Shown here: piece by piece, positions 1 to 8,767 of the stretch
How positions within the stretch are numbered: position 1 is the stretch's first letter
How the letters are laid out: every line of letters begins with the position of its first letter
NCBI RefSeq assembly: GCF_014698505.1
Contig: NZ_JACJTD010000020.1
Coordinates: 62,001-126,000 of the forward strand
Length of the DNA stretch: 64,000 bases
From: Nostoc foliaceum FACHB-393
Lineage (GTDB): Bacteria; Cyanobacteriota; Cyanobacteriia; Cyanobacteriales; Nostocaceae
Direction: 5' to 3'
The notes under the pieces: model-generated
What the model saw: only the letters and a program-made list of their open reading frames with translations
What the model was told of the DNA's origin: nothing
Databases searched by the model: none
Position numbers and translations under genes: made by a program

Positions 1-4
1 TTAC

Positions 5-2680
5 CTACCTTGCCGCCGTAGGCATACCCAAAATATCCTCGAGCCTTGGCATATCTTCCAACGCAATCACGCGCCCTTCATCTTCAAAACCGGCGATTTG
101 ATCAAAGTTCAAATAGCGATATAAATCATCGGCAAAAGGATGAATTCGACTCGCCACAATATCCAAATATTCCTGCACTGTTGGAAGTCGTCCCAGCAGC
201 GCACAAACTGCGGCTAATTCTGCTGAACCAAGATACACTCGCGCATCTTTACCCATGCGATTATTGAAGTTGCGGGTAGAGGTTGAAAATACTGTTGTGC
301 CATCAGCAACTCGCGCTTGATTACCCATACACAAACTGCATCCTGGCATTTCTGTTCTAGCACCCGCAGCCCCAAAAACGCTGTATACACCTTCTTCTTT
401 TAATTGGTGTTCATCCATGCGCGTTGGTGGTGCTATCCACAGGCGAGTTTTCACTTCACCTGCACCTTCCAAAACTTTCGCTGTTGCCCGATAATGACCA
501 ATATTCGTCATACATGAACCGACAAATACTTCTTGCACTGGATCATTAGCAACTTCCGATAATAATTTAACATTATCGGGGTCATTGGGAGCAGCAACAA
601 TTGGCTCTTTGATTTCGTTCAAATCAATTTCAATTATTTCCGCATACTCGGCATCAGCATCGCCTTCTAATAACACGGGATTTGCTAACCATTCTTCCAT
701 TTTTGCCACACGGCGCAGCATGGTACGCGGATCGTGATAGCCTCGTGCTATCATATTTTTCAGCAGCGCTATGTTAGAACGCAGATATTCAGAAATTGTC
801 TCTACACTCAGCTTAATTGTGCATCCGGCACAAGAACGTTCGGCACTAGCATCGGTGAGTTCAAAGGCTTGTTCAACTTTTAAATCTGGCAATCCTTCTA
901 TTTCCAGAATTCGCCCGGAGAAAACGTTTTTCTTGTTCTGCTTTTCTACTGTCAGCAAACCTTTTTGAATTGCCACGTAGGGTATGGCATTCACGACATC
1001 CCGCAAGGTGATACCTGGTTGCAATTCACCTTTAAATCTTACCAAAACTGACTCTGGCATATCTAAAGGCATGACACCCAAGGCAGCTGCAAAGGCTACC
1101 AAGCCAGAACCGGCAGGGAAGGAAATACCCAAGGGGAAGCGGGTGTGAGAGTCGCCGCCAGTTCCCACGGTGTCGGGTAGCAGCATCCGGTTTAACCAAG
1201 AGTGGATAATACCATCACCGGGACGGAGGGCGACACCACCACGAGAAGCAAAGAAATCGGGGAGTTCGTGATGGGTTTGGATGTCTACTGGTTTGGGATA
1301 AGCTGCTGTGTGGCAGAAACTTTGGATTACTAAGTCTGCACTGAAACCAAGACAAGCGAGTTCTTTTAATTCGTCGCGGGTCATGGGGCCTGTGGTATCT
1401 TGAGAACCAACGGTAGTGATGATGGGTTCGCAGGATGTGCCGGGACGCACACCAGGTAATCCACAAGCTTTACCTACCATTTTCTGCGCTAGGCTGTAGC
1501 CTTTGCCTGTATCAAAGGCTTGCTGGGGACGGGTGAAAACTGTGCTGTGTTCTAAACCAAGTGCAAGACGAGTTTTATCGGTGAGGGTACGTCCGATAAG
1601 TAAGGGGATGCGTCCACCTGCGCGGACTTCATCGAGGATGGTGTCAGGTTTGAGGGCAAAGGTGGAAATGACTTCGCCTGTTTCGTTGGTAATTTCGCCT
1701 TTGTAGGGATGGATGGTAATTACCATGCCGGTTTCGAGTTTGGTGACATCGCACTGAATAGGCAAAGCACCAGCATCTTCTGCTGTGTTAAAGAAAATTG
1801 GCGCGATCGCACCACCTAAAACATAACCCCCAGCGCGTTTGTTTGGCACAAAAGGTATATCATTTCCCATGTGCCACAATACTGAGTTTATAGCAGATTT
1901 ACGCGAGGAACCTGTACCAACTACATCTCCCACGTAAGCTACAGGATGCCCTTTTTTCTTCAATTCGGCAATGGTTTTTAAGCTTCCCGGTTGCCGTGAC
2001 TCTAACATCACTAAGGCGTGTAAGGGAATATCCGGGCGAGTTGTAGCGCTTTGGGCGGGGGATAAATCGTCGGTATTGGTTTCGCCAGGAACTTTAAAAA
2101 CGGTGACAGTAATCGCTTCTGGGACTGTGGGACGAATCGTGAACCATTCAGCTTCCGCCCAAGAGTCAATCACCCGCTTGGCGAAAGGATTGGTTTTAGA
2201 CAACTCTAAAACATCGTGGTAAGCGTCATACACCAAGAGGATTTTGCTTAAGGCGTTGGCGGCATAAGCGGCGATGGGTTCCTTTCCTTGTCCACCCATT
2301 ACCAGAGGTGTTTCAGATGAGTCTGAGACGGATACGGTGGGAAATTGCAGCAAATCGATTAAAGATTGCACATTGTAACCACCTACCATTGTCCCTAACA
2401 ATTGTACCGCTTCTATGCGCGAAACCAAGGGACTGGTGATTTCCTTTTTGGCGATCGCGGTGAGAAATCCAGCTTTGACATAAGCTGCTGGATCAACACC
2501 AGGAGAAACGCGATCGCGCAATAAATGTAATAATATCTCCTCTTGACCCTTTGGCGGATTTTTCAGTAATTCACATAATTCTGAGGTTTGCTTCGCATCC
2601 AATGGTAAAGGAGGAATACCGAGTGCTGCTCTTTCGGCAACGTGTTTACGATATTGTTCTAGCATTTTTATATTCTCCAT
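5..2680 (-). CDS. acnB: Aconitate hydratase B (bifunctional aconitase/2-methylisocitrate dehydratase)
   Basis: TCA-cycle enzyme that interconverts citrate and isocitrate through cis-aconitate using a [4Fe-4S] cluster. The 891-residue product is close to the usual AcnB length of about 865. It has the AcnB order: N-terminal helical HEAT-like region (about 1-160), swivel domain (about 170-390) and aconitase core. The cluster ligands are visible as Cys723 in VGSCMTN and Cys781/Cys784 in PGCSLCMGN, with the same spacing as the E. coli enzyme. The ATG at 2678-2680 starts a family-typical N-terminus (MENIKMLEQYRKHVAERAAL). The stop lies five bases inside the left edge, so the gene is complete. It appears monocistronic; the next gene upstream is a broken DUF4351 gene. 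Confidence 0.97.
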   Translation of the reverse strand: MENIKMLEQYRKHVAERAALGIPPLPLDAKQTSELCELLKNPPKGQEEILLHLLRDRVSPGVDPAAYVKAGFLTAIAKKEITSPLVSRIEAVQLLGTMVGGYNVQSLIDLLQFPTVSVSDSSETPLVMGGQGKEPIAAYAANALSKILLVYDAYHDVLELSKTNPFAKRVIDSWAEAEWFTIRPTVPEAITVTVFKVPGETNTDDLSPAQSATTRPDIPLHALVMLESRQPGSLKTIAELKKKGHPVAYVGDVVGTGSSRKSAINSVLWHMGNDIPFVPNKRAGGYVLGGAIAPIFFNTAEDAGALPIQCDVTKLETGMVITIHPYKGEITNETGEVISTFALKPDTILDEVRAGGRIPLLIGRTLTDKTRLALGLEHSTVFTRPQQAFDTGKGYSLAQKMVGKACGLPGVRPGTSCEPIITTVGSQDTTGPMTRDELKELACLGFSADLVIQSFCHTAAYPKPVDIQTHHELPDFFASRGGVALRPGDGIIHSWLNRMLLPDTVGTGGDSHTRFPLGISFPAGSGLVAFAAALGVMPLDMPESVLVRFKGELQPGITLRDVVNAIPYVAIQKGLLTVEKQNKKNVFSGRILEIEGLPDLKVEQAFELTDASAERSCAGCTIKLSVETISEYLRSNIALLKNMIARGYHDPRTMLRRVAKMEEWLANPVLLEGDADAEYAEIIEIDLNEIKEPIVAAPNDPDNVKLLSEVANDPVQEVFVGSCMTNIGHYRATAKVLEGAGEVKTRLWIAPPTRMDEHQLKEEGVYSVFGAAGARTEMPGCSLCMGNQARVADGTTVFSTSTRNFNNRMGKDARVYLGSAELAAVCALLGRLPTVQEYLDIVASRIHPFADDLYRYLNFDQIAGFEDEGRVIALEDMPRLEDILGMPTAAR

Positions 2681-3024
2681 TGGAATGTTCTATCTTTAAT
2701 TATGAAATTTTTGGGCAATACTTGGCTATAAAAGTTTAGCTTACTTTTATGATGAAAGCCTTACTGGTAATCGGTTATTAGCAGTTTTTTTTATACTGAA
2801 ACAAAGTAGGAGGCGAATGGAATTCGCTACTACACAAAACTTAGTCCACCTCCGTGGACTAAGAAGATGTTTGGAAAGTCATGATTGATGTATCAAATAT
2901 TGTTTTACCCCACCCTAACCCTCCCTTTATAAAGGTGAGGGAACCGGATTTTCTTGTTTCCCCCCTTTATAAGGGGGGATTAAGGGGGGTAATAATTCGA
3001 TTTCTCAGGTGTAGTAATAATGAA
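2681..3024. other. Non-coding gap with dispersed repeats upstream of acnB
   Basis: No convincing gene is seen. The first 100 bases must hold the acnB promoter but show no consensus I can defend. Bases about 2806-2866 contain two short palindromic motifs (GCGAATGGAATTCGC and CCACCTCCGTGG) of the sort scattered in Nostoc genomes. The rest is the palindromic element listed at 2906-2991. Confidence 0.5.
2906..2991. repeat. Palindromic C/G-run element, copy 1
   Basis: An 86-base element with outer ends ACCCCACCCTAACCCTCCC and GGGGGGATTAAGGGGGGT and internal hairpins around CCCTTTATAA. A related, longer copy in opposite orientation lies at 43478-43603. It is typical of non-autonomous cyanobacterial repeats and has no coding capacity. 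Confidence 0.7.
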
Positions 3025-3828
3025 TTAGATTGATTGTTGGTTTAACCAATTTTCTAAATCAGCAATACTAGAAAAATCTAGCAATGCCTCTCCTAAATTC
3101 TCTAATTGTTCAATTGATAAGCCTTGAATTCGCCCGATTAATTATGTATTAATCTCACCAATACGGCGATTGAGTAAACGTAGAACTAGACGTTGTTCTC
3201 CTGACTGTACAGCTTGTTCTCTGTCTCTTTGATAAAGTGGTTCTAATCGCATAATTAACTCCCTATTATCTGCTTCTAATTCTTGGTTTACTCTCAAGTT
3301 TTCGCGCAAGTTGTAAACTAATTCAAGAGTTGCTTTTTGGTATGGATGATCTAATGGTAACGCTTGCAACTCGATAATCGCTTGTGACTGCACGTTTCCC
3401 CTACCTAAAAGCCTTAACCATAATGTCTCTGGTGTTTGGGGTAATTGGTGTATTGCTACAATTGCTGTTCGCAAGGCATCTGGGAGAAAATGTACTCCCG
3501 ATAACCAATCTGCTTTTTGCATAGTTACAAAGCTAGACAATCTAGTTTCAGATATGGTAGGTGTAAGAACCCACAATTTGGGAATTTCGGAGTCCTGAAG
3601 TTTGGTTTTGTTGGCTTTAGCTTCTCGTCGCAAGAAAGCCTTGATTTCTAATAATTTTAAAATACAGTCGCAGATTTCATCGGTAGAAGCTGGATTGCGG
3701 TATGGTTCTATAATTGCAGGCTGTTCGGCAAATCTCCCTAAGAGGTTGTTTGAAAAGTGGTTGGCTGTGATGTTAGGCACTAACTGATCCCCCCTAGCCC
3801 CCCTTAAAAAGGGGGGAACCGGAATCAA
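3025..3828 (-). pseudogene. DUF4351-family protein gene, truncated at both ends
   Basis: The open part (3142-3828) encodes a 228-residue protein resembling cyanobacterial DUF4351/Rpn-like (PD-(D/E)XK nuclease-related) proteins. It ends in LVLRLLNRRIGEINT followed by TAA at 3142-3144. Reading on in the same frame gives 38 more codons (LIGRIQGLSIEQLENLGEAL and onward, ending at 3025) that complete the DUF4351 C-terminus, so the TAA looks like a nonsense change of a glutamine codon. At the other end, roughly the first 30 residues are encoded by a MITE (3739-3907) and the normal N-terminal nuclease region is absent. Any protein made would lack both ends of the family architecture. Confidence 0.75.
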
Positions 3829-3907
3829 AGTCCCCCTTTTTAAGGGGGATTTAGGGGGATCTAGAACGTTTTGTTAACGAGAAGAAAACTTTTCAAACAT
3901 CCTCTTA
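3739..3907. mobile_element. MITE with 20-bp terminal inverted repeats inserted in the DUF4351 gene
   Basis: The left end TAAGAGGTTGTTTGAAAAGT (3739-3758) and right end ACTTTTCAAACATCCTCTTA (3888-3907) are inverted repeats matching at 19 of 20 positions. The core (3786-3861) is a nearly perfect palindrome bounded by GATCCCCC and GGGGGATC. No transposase is encoded. The element supplies the false start of the adjacent DUF4351 pseudogene. Confidence 0.7.
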
Positions 3908-3990
3908 AATCATATTGTCGCGGCAACGGGTGCGATCGCATTCTGCATTGATCAATGATAATGCGATCGGGCATTTGGGAAAATTTCAAC

Positions 3991-4330
3991 ATGGAAGTTC
4001 AGCCAAAATAAATCAGGAATTATTTAAGATTTGATGGCATAGATATTTTTTCTGAGTGGTTTGACTCTCTGCGGGATAGAAAAGCAAAGGCTAAAATCAG
4101 AGCAAGGCTTGACCGAGTAGAGGAGGGTAATTTAGGGGAAGTGTAAATCAGTTGGTGATGGTGTTTTTGAACTTAGAATAGACTATGGTTCTGGCTACCG
4201 CATATACTTTGGACAGCAAGGCTCAACAGTTATTATTCTTTTGTGTGGTGGTGATAAAAGCACTCAAGATAAAGATATTGCTAAAGCCAAGGAATATTGG
4301 GAAGATTACAGGAGTAGAGATGATGCCTAG
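3991..4330 (+). pseudogene. RelE/HigB-like addiction-module killer protein, inactivated
   Basis: The reading from ATG 3991 is MEVQPK, stop (TAA 4009-4011), IRNYLRFDGIDIFSEWFDSL and onward to LGEV. It then needs a one-base shift at 4144 to continue as KSVGDGVFELRIDYGSGYRI to the stop at 4328-4330. Reassembled, this is a standard toxin of about 110 residues of the HI1419-type RelE family (addiction module killer protein). Two independent lesions, a nonsense codon and a frameshift, mean no full toxin can be made. The antitoxin gene overlaps its 3' end, as in intact members. Confidence 0.8.
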
Positions 4331-4616
4331 AAGTACAAGTTATCATGAAAAACTGATTAAAGATTTAAAAAATCCACTAGAAGCAGCAGCTTATATCGAA
4401 GTTGTTTTAGAAGAAGGCGACCCGAAAATGTTGAGTAAGGCGCTGAAAAATGTCATAGAAGCGCATGGTGGAATTGATCAGCTTTCTGCACCAGTCAAGG
4501 AACTCTACAATAAACTTGACCAGATGCTATCCGAGAAAGGAGAGATTGAGTTTTATAATCTAAATTCTTTATTAAATGCTTTAGGGTTACATTTGGCAGT
4601 AAAAGTAAAATCATAA
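4320..4616 (+). CDS. Putative addiction-module antidote protein (HI1420-type, HTH)
   Basis: The 98-residue product begins MMPRSTSYHEKLIKDLKNPL and matches the small helix-turn-helix antitoxins paired with HI1419-type RelE toxins. The middle (EAAAYIEVVLEEGDPKMLSK) and the HTH-like SLLNALGLHLAVK segment are characteristic. It begins at ATG 4320 or 4323, overlapping the toxin stop codon; a longer in-frame extension upstream is just toxin sequence in another frame. Because the toxin is broken, this is an orphan antitoxin, perhaps kept as a repressor or as protection against related toxins. Identity is confident; present function is inference. Confidence 0.8.
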   Translation: MMPRSTSYHEKLIKDLKNPLEAAAYIEVVLEEGDPKMLSKALKNVIEAHGGIDQLSAPVKELYNKLDQMLSEKGEIEFYNLNSLLNALGLHLAVKVKS

Positions 4617-5157
4617 TTCGCAATGGGCTACGACCCGCTACGCTAACGCAATTTAATACGGTTCAGTTAAAGCTAATACCATTTCACAAAAATTTGATGC
4701 AAATGTAAACCCTGAAAACCTTGCTGTATCTAAGTTTTTTAATTGCGAATTGCAAATTGCGAATTGGTATAAGATACAAGGTTGGGTTGAGGAACGTAGA
4801 CCCAAAGGGGCAATGCGTGTCACCAATTCCACATACAGCGACCAAGCCGCCTTCTTTTGTGTGGTGTCAACTTTCCAAGCCATCGAACCAATGCCAAAAG
4901 GCAGACTTACAGATACAGTCTCTAAAGAAACGCGATGCCTATGGCGGGCTACGCCTACGCGCATATTTATAGTAAGCAAATTTAACTAATTTATTTGTGT
5001 ATTGTATAGTAAATAATGTTACTAATCTATAAACTGTTCGGAATTAGTTGCTATAATTCTCACTATTTAACCTAAATTTTTATAGTAACATCTGGATATT
5101 TTTAACTAATTCAGATAAACTAATACATTTGTCCGTTGCATCACGCTTCTTTTGTAT
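4617..5157. other. Gap of about 540 bases without a supported gene
   Basis: Overlapping open frames on both strands here have no family-like sequence and are interrupted by short dispersed repeats (for example GCTACGACCCGCTACGCTAACGC near 4626, and GGCGGGCTACGCCTACGCGC near 4942). The last 150 bases before the ferredoxin are AT-rich and probably hold its promoter; no clear boxes were identified. Confidence 0.45.
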
Positions 5158-5478
5158 ATGCCCAAAACTTACACCGTAGAAATTGATCACCAAGGCAAAA
5201 TTCATACCTTGCAAGTTCCTGAAAATGAAACAATCTTATCAGTTGCCGATGCTGCTGGTTTGGAACTGCCGAGTTCTTGTAATGCAGGTGTTTGCACAAC
5301 TTGCGCCGGTCAAATAAGCGAGGGAACTGTGGATCAAACTGATGGTATGGGCGTTAGTCCAGATTTACAAAAGCAAGGTTACGTATTGCTTTGTATTGCC
5401 AAACCCCTTTCTGATTTGAAAATTCAGACGGAAAAGGAAGATGTACTTTATCAGTTACAATTTGGCAAAGGCAAATAA
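5158..5478 (+). CDS. Plant-type [2Fe-2S] ferredoxin
   Basis: A soluble one-electron carrier of 106 residues with the ferredoxin fold. Cluster ligands are Cys41, Cys46 and Cys49 in SSCNAGVCTTCAG and Cys79 in VLLCIAKP. The photosynthetic PetF motif is slightly altered (CNAGVCTTC rather than CRAGACSTC) and the C-terminus (VLYQLQFGKGK) is extended, so this is a secondary ferredoxin rather than the main photosystem I acceptor. The ATG at 5158 gives the normal N-terminus (MPKTYTVEID); a TTG two codons upstream is less likely. It stands alone, so its partner cannot be told from context. Confidence 0.93.
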   Translation: MPKTYTVEIDHQGKIHTLQVPENETILSVADAAGLELPSSCNAGVCTTCAGQISEGTVDQTDGMGVSPDLQKQGYVLLCIAKPLSDLKIQTEKEDVLYQLQFGKGK

Positions 5479-5625
5479 TCAGCGAACAGTTATCAGTATA
5501 TCGGATGATTCTTCATAACTGAATAACTGTTCACGGGGATTACCAAATCTGATAAATTACGCAAGTATTTCATCGCAGATGAAATCAGCTATTCTAGAAA
5601 CTACAAATCAACAGGATTTACCAAA

Positions 5626-5805
5626 ATGACGACTCATTTTATTACCGCAGAAATTGATTTACAAGAAACTCCCGCAGAGTTACTAGAAGTAATTGAAACA
5701 GAGTTAAAGAAACAAGGCGAACCTCTGCGTTGGGCAGTTACTTCTGTGGACGTTGACGAACAAAAAGCTACAGTTGAAGCCTTTGTCACGACAGTTAAGA
5801 GTTAG
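5626..5805 (+). CDS. Small conserved-looking cyanobacterial protein (59 aa)
   Basis: Encodes 59 residues, MTTHFITAEIDLQETPAELL to FVTTVKS. It is acidic and predicted to form an alpha/beta fold with no membrane segment or motif. The composition and clean start look like a genuine small gene: AGGATTTACCAAA precedes the ATG, giving a Shine-Dalgarno-like AGGA. It lies between a ferredoxin and a DUF3326 gene on the same strand. Function is unknown. Confidence 0.65.
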   Translation: MTTHFITAEIDLQETPAELLEVIETELKKQGEPLRWAVTSVDVDEQKATVEAFVTTVKS

Positions 5806-5910
5806 GAAAAGAGACGCGATTAAGAGAGACGCGATTAATCGCGTCTATACAAGAGTTAGTATTTGATGGCTTTTGATTCATAACTCATAACTCCTAACTC
5901 CTAACTCAAT

Positions 5911-6969
5911 ATGCGTCCATATACCGCTATTTTAATCGTACCAACAGGCGTTGGGGCTGCCATTGGGGGTTATGCAGGAGATGCTTTGCCTGTTGCCAAA
6001 GTTATAGCACAGGTTTGCGATCGCCTAATTACTCACCCCAATGTCCTTAATGGCGCAAGTTTGTACTGGAATCTCCCTAATGCTTTCTACGTTGAAGGTT
6101 ATGGACTTGACAAATTTGCTTCTGGATGCTGGGGTTTGCGTCCAGTCCGCAGCAACAAAGTAGGTTTGCTTTTAGACCAAGCTATTGAACCAGAGTTGCG
6201 GCTACGACATATACAAGCCGCCGATGCAGTCAGAGCAACTCTGGGATTGACTTTAACAGATTATGTAATTACAGATGCACCATTAAATGTAGAATTGCGG
6301 ACTACAGCATCGGGAGCTAGCTGGGGAACAATTGGCAACCCAGATAGTTTATTACGGGCAGCTGAAATATTAATTAAAAAAGCAGGGGCAGAAGCGATCG
6401 CAGTTGTAGCCCGTTTCCCCGATGATATGGATGAGGAAGCAGTACAAAAATATCGCCAGGGTGAAGGCGTTGATCCTTTAGCGGGTGCAGAAGCAGTAAT
6501 TAGCCATTTGCTAGTGCGAACCTTTCAAATTCCTTGCGCCCATTCTCCCGCCCTTTTGAGCGAACCTCCACAACCAGATTTATCACCCCGTTCCGCCGCC
6601 GAAGAATTAGGCTATACCTTTTTGCCGTGCGTACTTGTAGGATTAAGTCGTGCCCCACAATTTATCGTAGACAGAGGAGCAATAGCATCTCAGCAAGAAG
6701 ATATTTGGGCAGATGAAGTGGATGCTGCGATCGCACCTGCAAATGCTTGCGGTAGCAGTGCCTTACTGAGTTTAAGCCAAAGACGATGCCAAATAATTAC
6801 AGTAGAAGAAAATAAAACTCTGATAAAAGTTCCTCCCCAACCGTTGGGAATCAAATCTATACAGGTAAACTCATATTTAGAAGCAGTGGGTGTATTGGTA
6901 GCACACAAAGCAGGCATCGATCCCTTTGCTCTCCGTCCCAAATTATTAGCTTTGCAGTCAATTAGTTAG
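5911..6969 (+). CDS. DUF3326 domain-containing protein
   Basis: The 352-residue protein spans the whole DUF3326 family, found in cyanobacteria and plant plastids. Recognisable blocks are TAILIVPTGVGAAIGGYAGD at the N-terminus, the VEGYGLDKFASG segment near 70-82, LLLDQAIEPELRLRHIQAAD, and the NACGSSALLSLS block near residue 285. No catalytic role is established for the family. The ATG follows an unusually repetitive leader (CTCATAACTCCTAACTCCTAACTC). Its neighbours do not suggest a pathway. Confidence 0.9.
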   Translation: MRPYTAILIVPTGVGAAIGGYAGDALPVAKVIAQVCDRLITHPNVLNGASLYWNLPNAFYVEGYGLDKFASGCWGLRPVRSNKVGLLLDQAIEPELRLRHIQAADAVRATLGLTLTDYVITDAPLNVELRTTASGASWGTIGNPDSLLRAAEILIKKAGAEAIAVVARFPDDMDEEAVQKYRQGEGVDPLAGAEAVISHLLVRTFQIPCAHSPALLSEPPQPDLSPRSAAEELGYTFLPCVLVGLSRAPQFIVDRGAIASQQEDIWADEVDAAIAPANACGSSALLSLSQRRCQIITVEENKTLIKVPPQPLGIKSIQVNSYLEAVGVLVAHKAGIDPFALRPKLLALQSIS

Positions 6970-6999
6970 GAGGCAGGAGTATGAAGTTAGAATTCATAC

Positions 7000-7103
7000 T
7001 ATAGCGGTTCCCATTCAGATGCGGTACTACTACATCACGAGGTGTAGGGGCATGGCAGTGCCGTGCCCCTACGGGTGTACTCACGTAAACGAGAACCGCT
7101 ATA
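7000..7103. repeat. TATAGCGGTTC...GAACCGCTATA MITE-like element, copy 1
   Basis: About 104 bases, bounded by the inverted ends TATAGCGGTTCCCATTCAGA and GTAAACGAGAACCGCTATA, with an inner palindrome GGGGCATGGCAGTGCCGTGCCCC. Related copies are at 10918-11185 (disrupted), 15816-15922 and 54618-54724. It is non-coding and probably a non-autonomous transposable element or a folded RNA-level repeat. Confidence 0.75.
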
Positions 7104-7212
7104 ATTCCCTGAATTACAGCTAAAATTTATTCTCCGCTGCTCCCCCTGCTTCCCTTGCTTCCCTTGCTCCCCCTACCTCTGCTGCCCCCTGCCCTTCTCC
7201 CCTTAAAAACCC

Positions 7213-7815
7213 GTGGTTGAACAACAAAAGCAAGAGCCAGAAATTCCATACCTGACGCGCATCCAAGTACTTGGAGCGATGGGAGCGACTGCAATCATTT
7301 TGTTGATAGTCGCCAAACTGTCGTTATACTTTGGCAACTTTTCCCTATATTCTTGGGACTTGAACCAAAGAGAGTTGCTGTTGGGTGTAGGGTTGGGATT
7401 TGCCATCACCGCGTTAAGTGGCTTAACTTATCGCCTTTGGACTGCCTATCGTAAAAGTGCAGATTATTACCTAGAAGTGGTACTGAAACCTTTAGCTTTA
7501 CCAGACTTAATTTGGCTGGGGTTATTACCGGGATTGAGTGAAGAATTATTATTTAGAGGTGTGATGTTGCCAGCTTTAGGCTCTGATATTACAGCTGTAA
7601 TTGTATCTAGTCTTTGCTTTGGCATCTTGCACCTTAGCGGTTCCCAACAATGGCCTTATGTGATTTGGGCAACAATTGTCGGGATGATATTGGCATATAG
7701 TGCCTTGCTCACTGGCAACTTATTAGTGCCGATTGTCGCTCACATTATTACCAATTGGATTTCTAGCTATTTCTGGAAAATATGGCAATTGCGGCAATTA
7801 AAAAAGAAATTTTGA
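7213..7815 (+). CDS. CPBP family intramembrane metalloprotease (Abi/CAAX-like)
   Basis: A 200-residue polytopic membrane protein with the CPBP signature: Glu110-Glu111 and Arg115 in SEELLFRGV, His140 in FGILHLSG, and His177/Asn181 in VPIVAHIITN. These are the putative zinc-binding or catalytic residues of the Rce1-like family. Hydrophobic helices lie near 20-45, 53-75, 95-110, 125-142, 147-168 and 170-190. The GTG start at 7213 follows a CCCTGCTCCC-type repeat, and no better ATG exists. Substrate is unknown; cyanobacterial members are often linked to membrane-protein maturation or stress. Confidence 0.9.
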   Translation: MVEQQKQEPEIPYLTRIQVLGAMGATAIILLIVAKLSLYFGNFSLYSWDLNQRELLLGVGLGFAITALSGLTYRLWTAYRKSADYYLEVVLKPLALPDLIWLGLLPGLSEELLFRGVMLPALGSDITAVIVSSLCFGILHLSGSQQWPYVIWATIVGMILAYSALLTGNLLVPIVAHIITNWISSYFWKIWQLRQLKKKF

Positions 7816-7917
7816 GCTTAGTATGAATTACTGCGTAGGCGTAGCCCGCACTTCTCTACGAAACGCTTTGGCTCAGTGGCCTCCGCAGGCATCGCACACT
7901 ATCAACCATAGAATAAA

Positions 7918-8313
7918 TTACGAGTTTTGAGCGCTCTGGCTAAATGCTTTTTGTGCAGCACTTTTTAAGCGAGTTGATCTGCTTTTACGGATACGTTCAC
8001 TTTTGCGAACTCCACCAGCCATCTCATATTCGCGGCTATCTTTGCCGTATTTAAAGCCAATTCCCATGAGCATTTTCTCAGAAAAATTACCCAAAATTTG
8101 TTCTAACTCTTCAATTTCTACTTTGAAAGAGTCAATCGTGCTGAGAGCGGTGTTATGAGCTTCTATCTTGGTGCGTAATTGCTCAATTAGTTGTGTCAAA
8201 CTTTTTAAGTTGTAAGCATCCCCAAGATCCAGATTGGCATCAATTGCTTTGAGTCCAGCGGATCTTAATTCAGCACTTTCTAAAACGCGGGATGTACGTT
8301 TTCTCAAAGACAT
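7918..8313 (-). CDS. Hypothetical protein, basic C-terminus (131 aa)
   Basis: Not recognised. The start chosen is ATG 8311-8313 (MSLRKRTSRVLESAELRSAG) because AAGGA lies eight bases upstream; a longer form would start seven codons earlier. Residues about 35-85 are heptad-rich and likely coiled coil (LTQLIEQLRTKIEAHNTAL). The C-terminal 35 residues are strongly basic (VRKSERIRKSRSTRLKSA), suggesting nucleic-acid or membrane-surface binding. It is isolated on the minus strand between two plus-strand genes. Confidence 0.6.
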   Translation of the reverse strand: MSLRKRTSRVLESAELRSAGLKAIDANLDLGDAYNLKSLTQLIEQLRTKIEAHNTALSTIDSFKVEIEELEQILGNFSEKMLMGIGFKYGKDSREYEMAGGVRKSERIRKSRSTRLKSAAQKAFSQSAQNS

Positions 8314-8767
8314 AGATTTAATTCCTTGTAACATTTATATAGTTACTATGCCTTACTGATAATACATTCTGGCTCCGCAAAATCCACAAATAATTGTACT
8401 TTTTATTAGAAAATTACTGGTAAATTCTCTTACTTTATCTGAAGCATTTATAGTGTTTCTCGTACCCTGCGGCTACTCCGTTGGAGAACTCTGAGAGAGC
8501 CGCTACGCGTCTATGTCTACAGTCCACTCTGACCGAAACTGACTCATGATATTGGTGTAAATAATTGGTCTTTGAAAACGCGATAAATTGCGTCTCTACA
8601 TGAGGGTTTTGGGCTGACTTGAACTGTATTGATTTATACCTTTTGGTAGACAAATAATATCTTATAGCAAAACTCTTGACAGATATCTGATTATTTGAAA
8701 TATGTAACAATTAAAATTGCTGACAATTTTATTTAATTAGAAAAAGTTCCTTATAAAATATGATGTT
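8314..8767. other. Non-coding gap of 450 bases
   Basis: Contains short dispersed repeats (around 8460-8540 and 8575-8610) and the AT-rich upstream region of the MscS-type channel gene. An open frame on the minus strand here crosses the repeats and has no protein-like character. No promoter boxes are claimed. Confidence 0.45.

Noticed and set aside
4653..4989. Three overlapping open frames on both strands
   Set aside because: Mutually overlapping, repeat-containing and of odd composition; no evidence for translation.
8435..8710. 91-codon minus-strand open frame
   Set aside because: It crosses dispersed repeats and lacks a ribosome site and any protein-like pattern.
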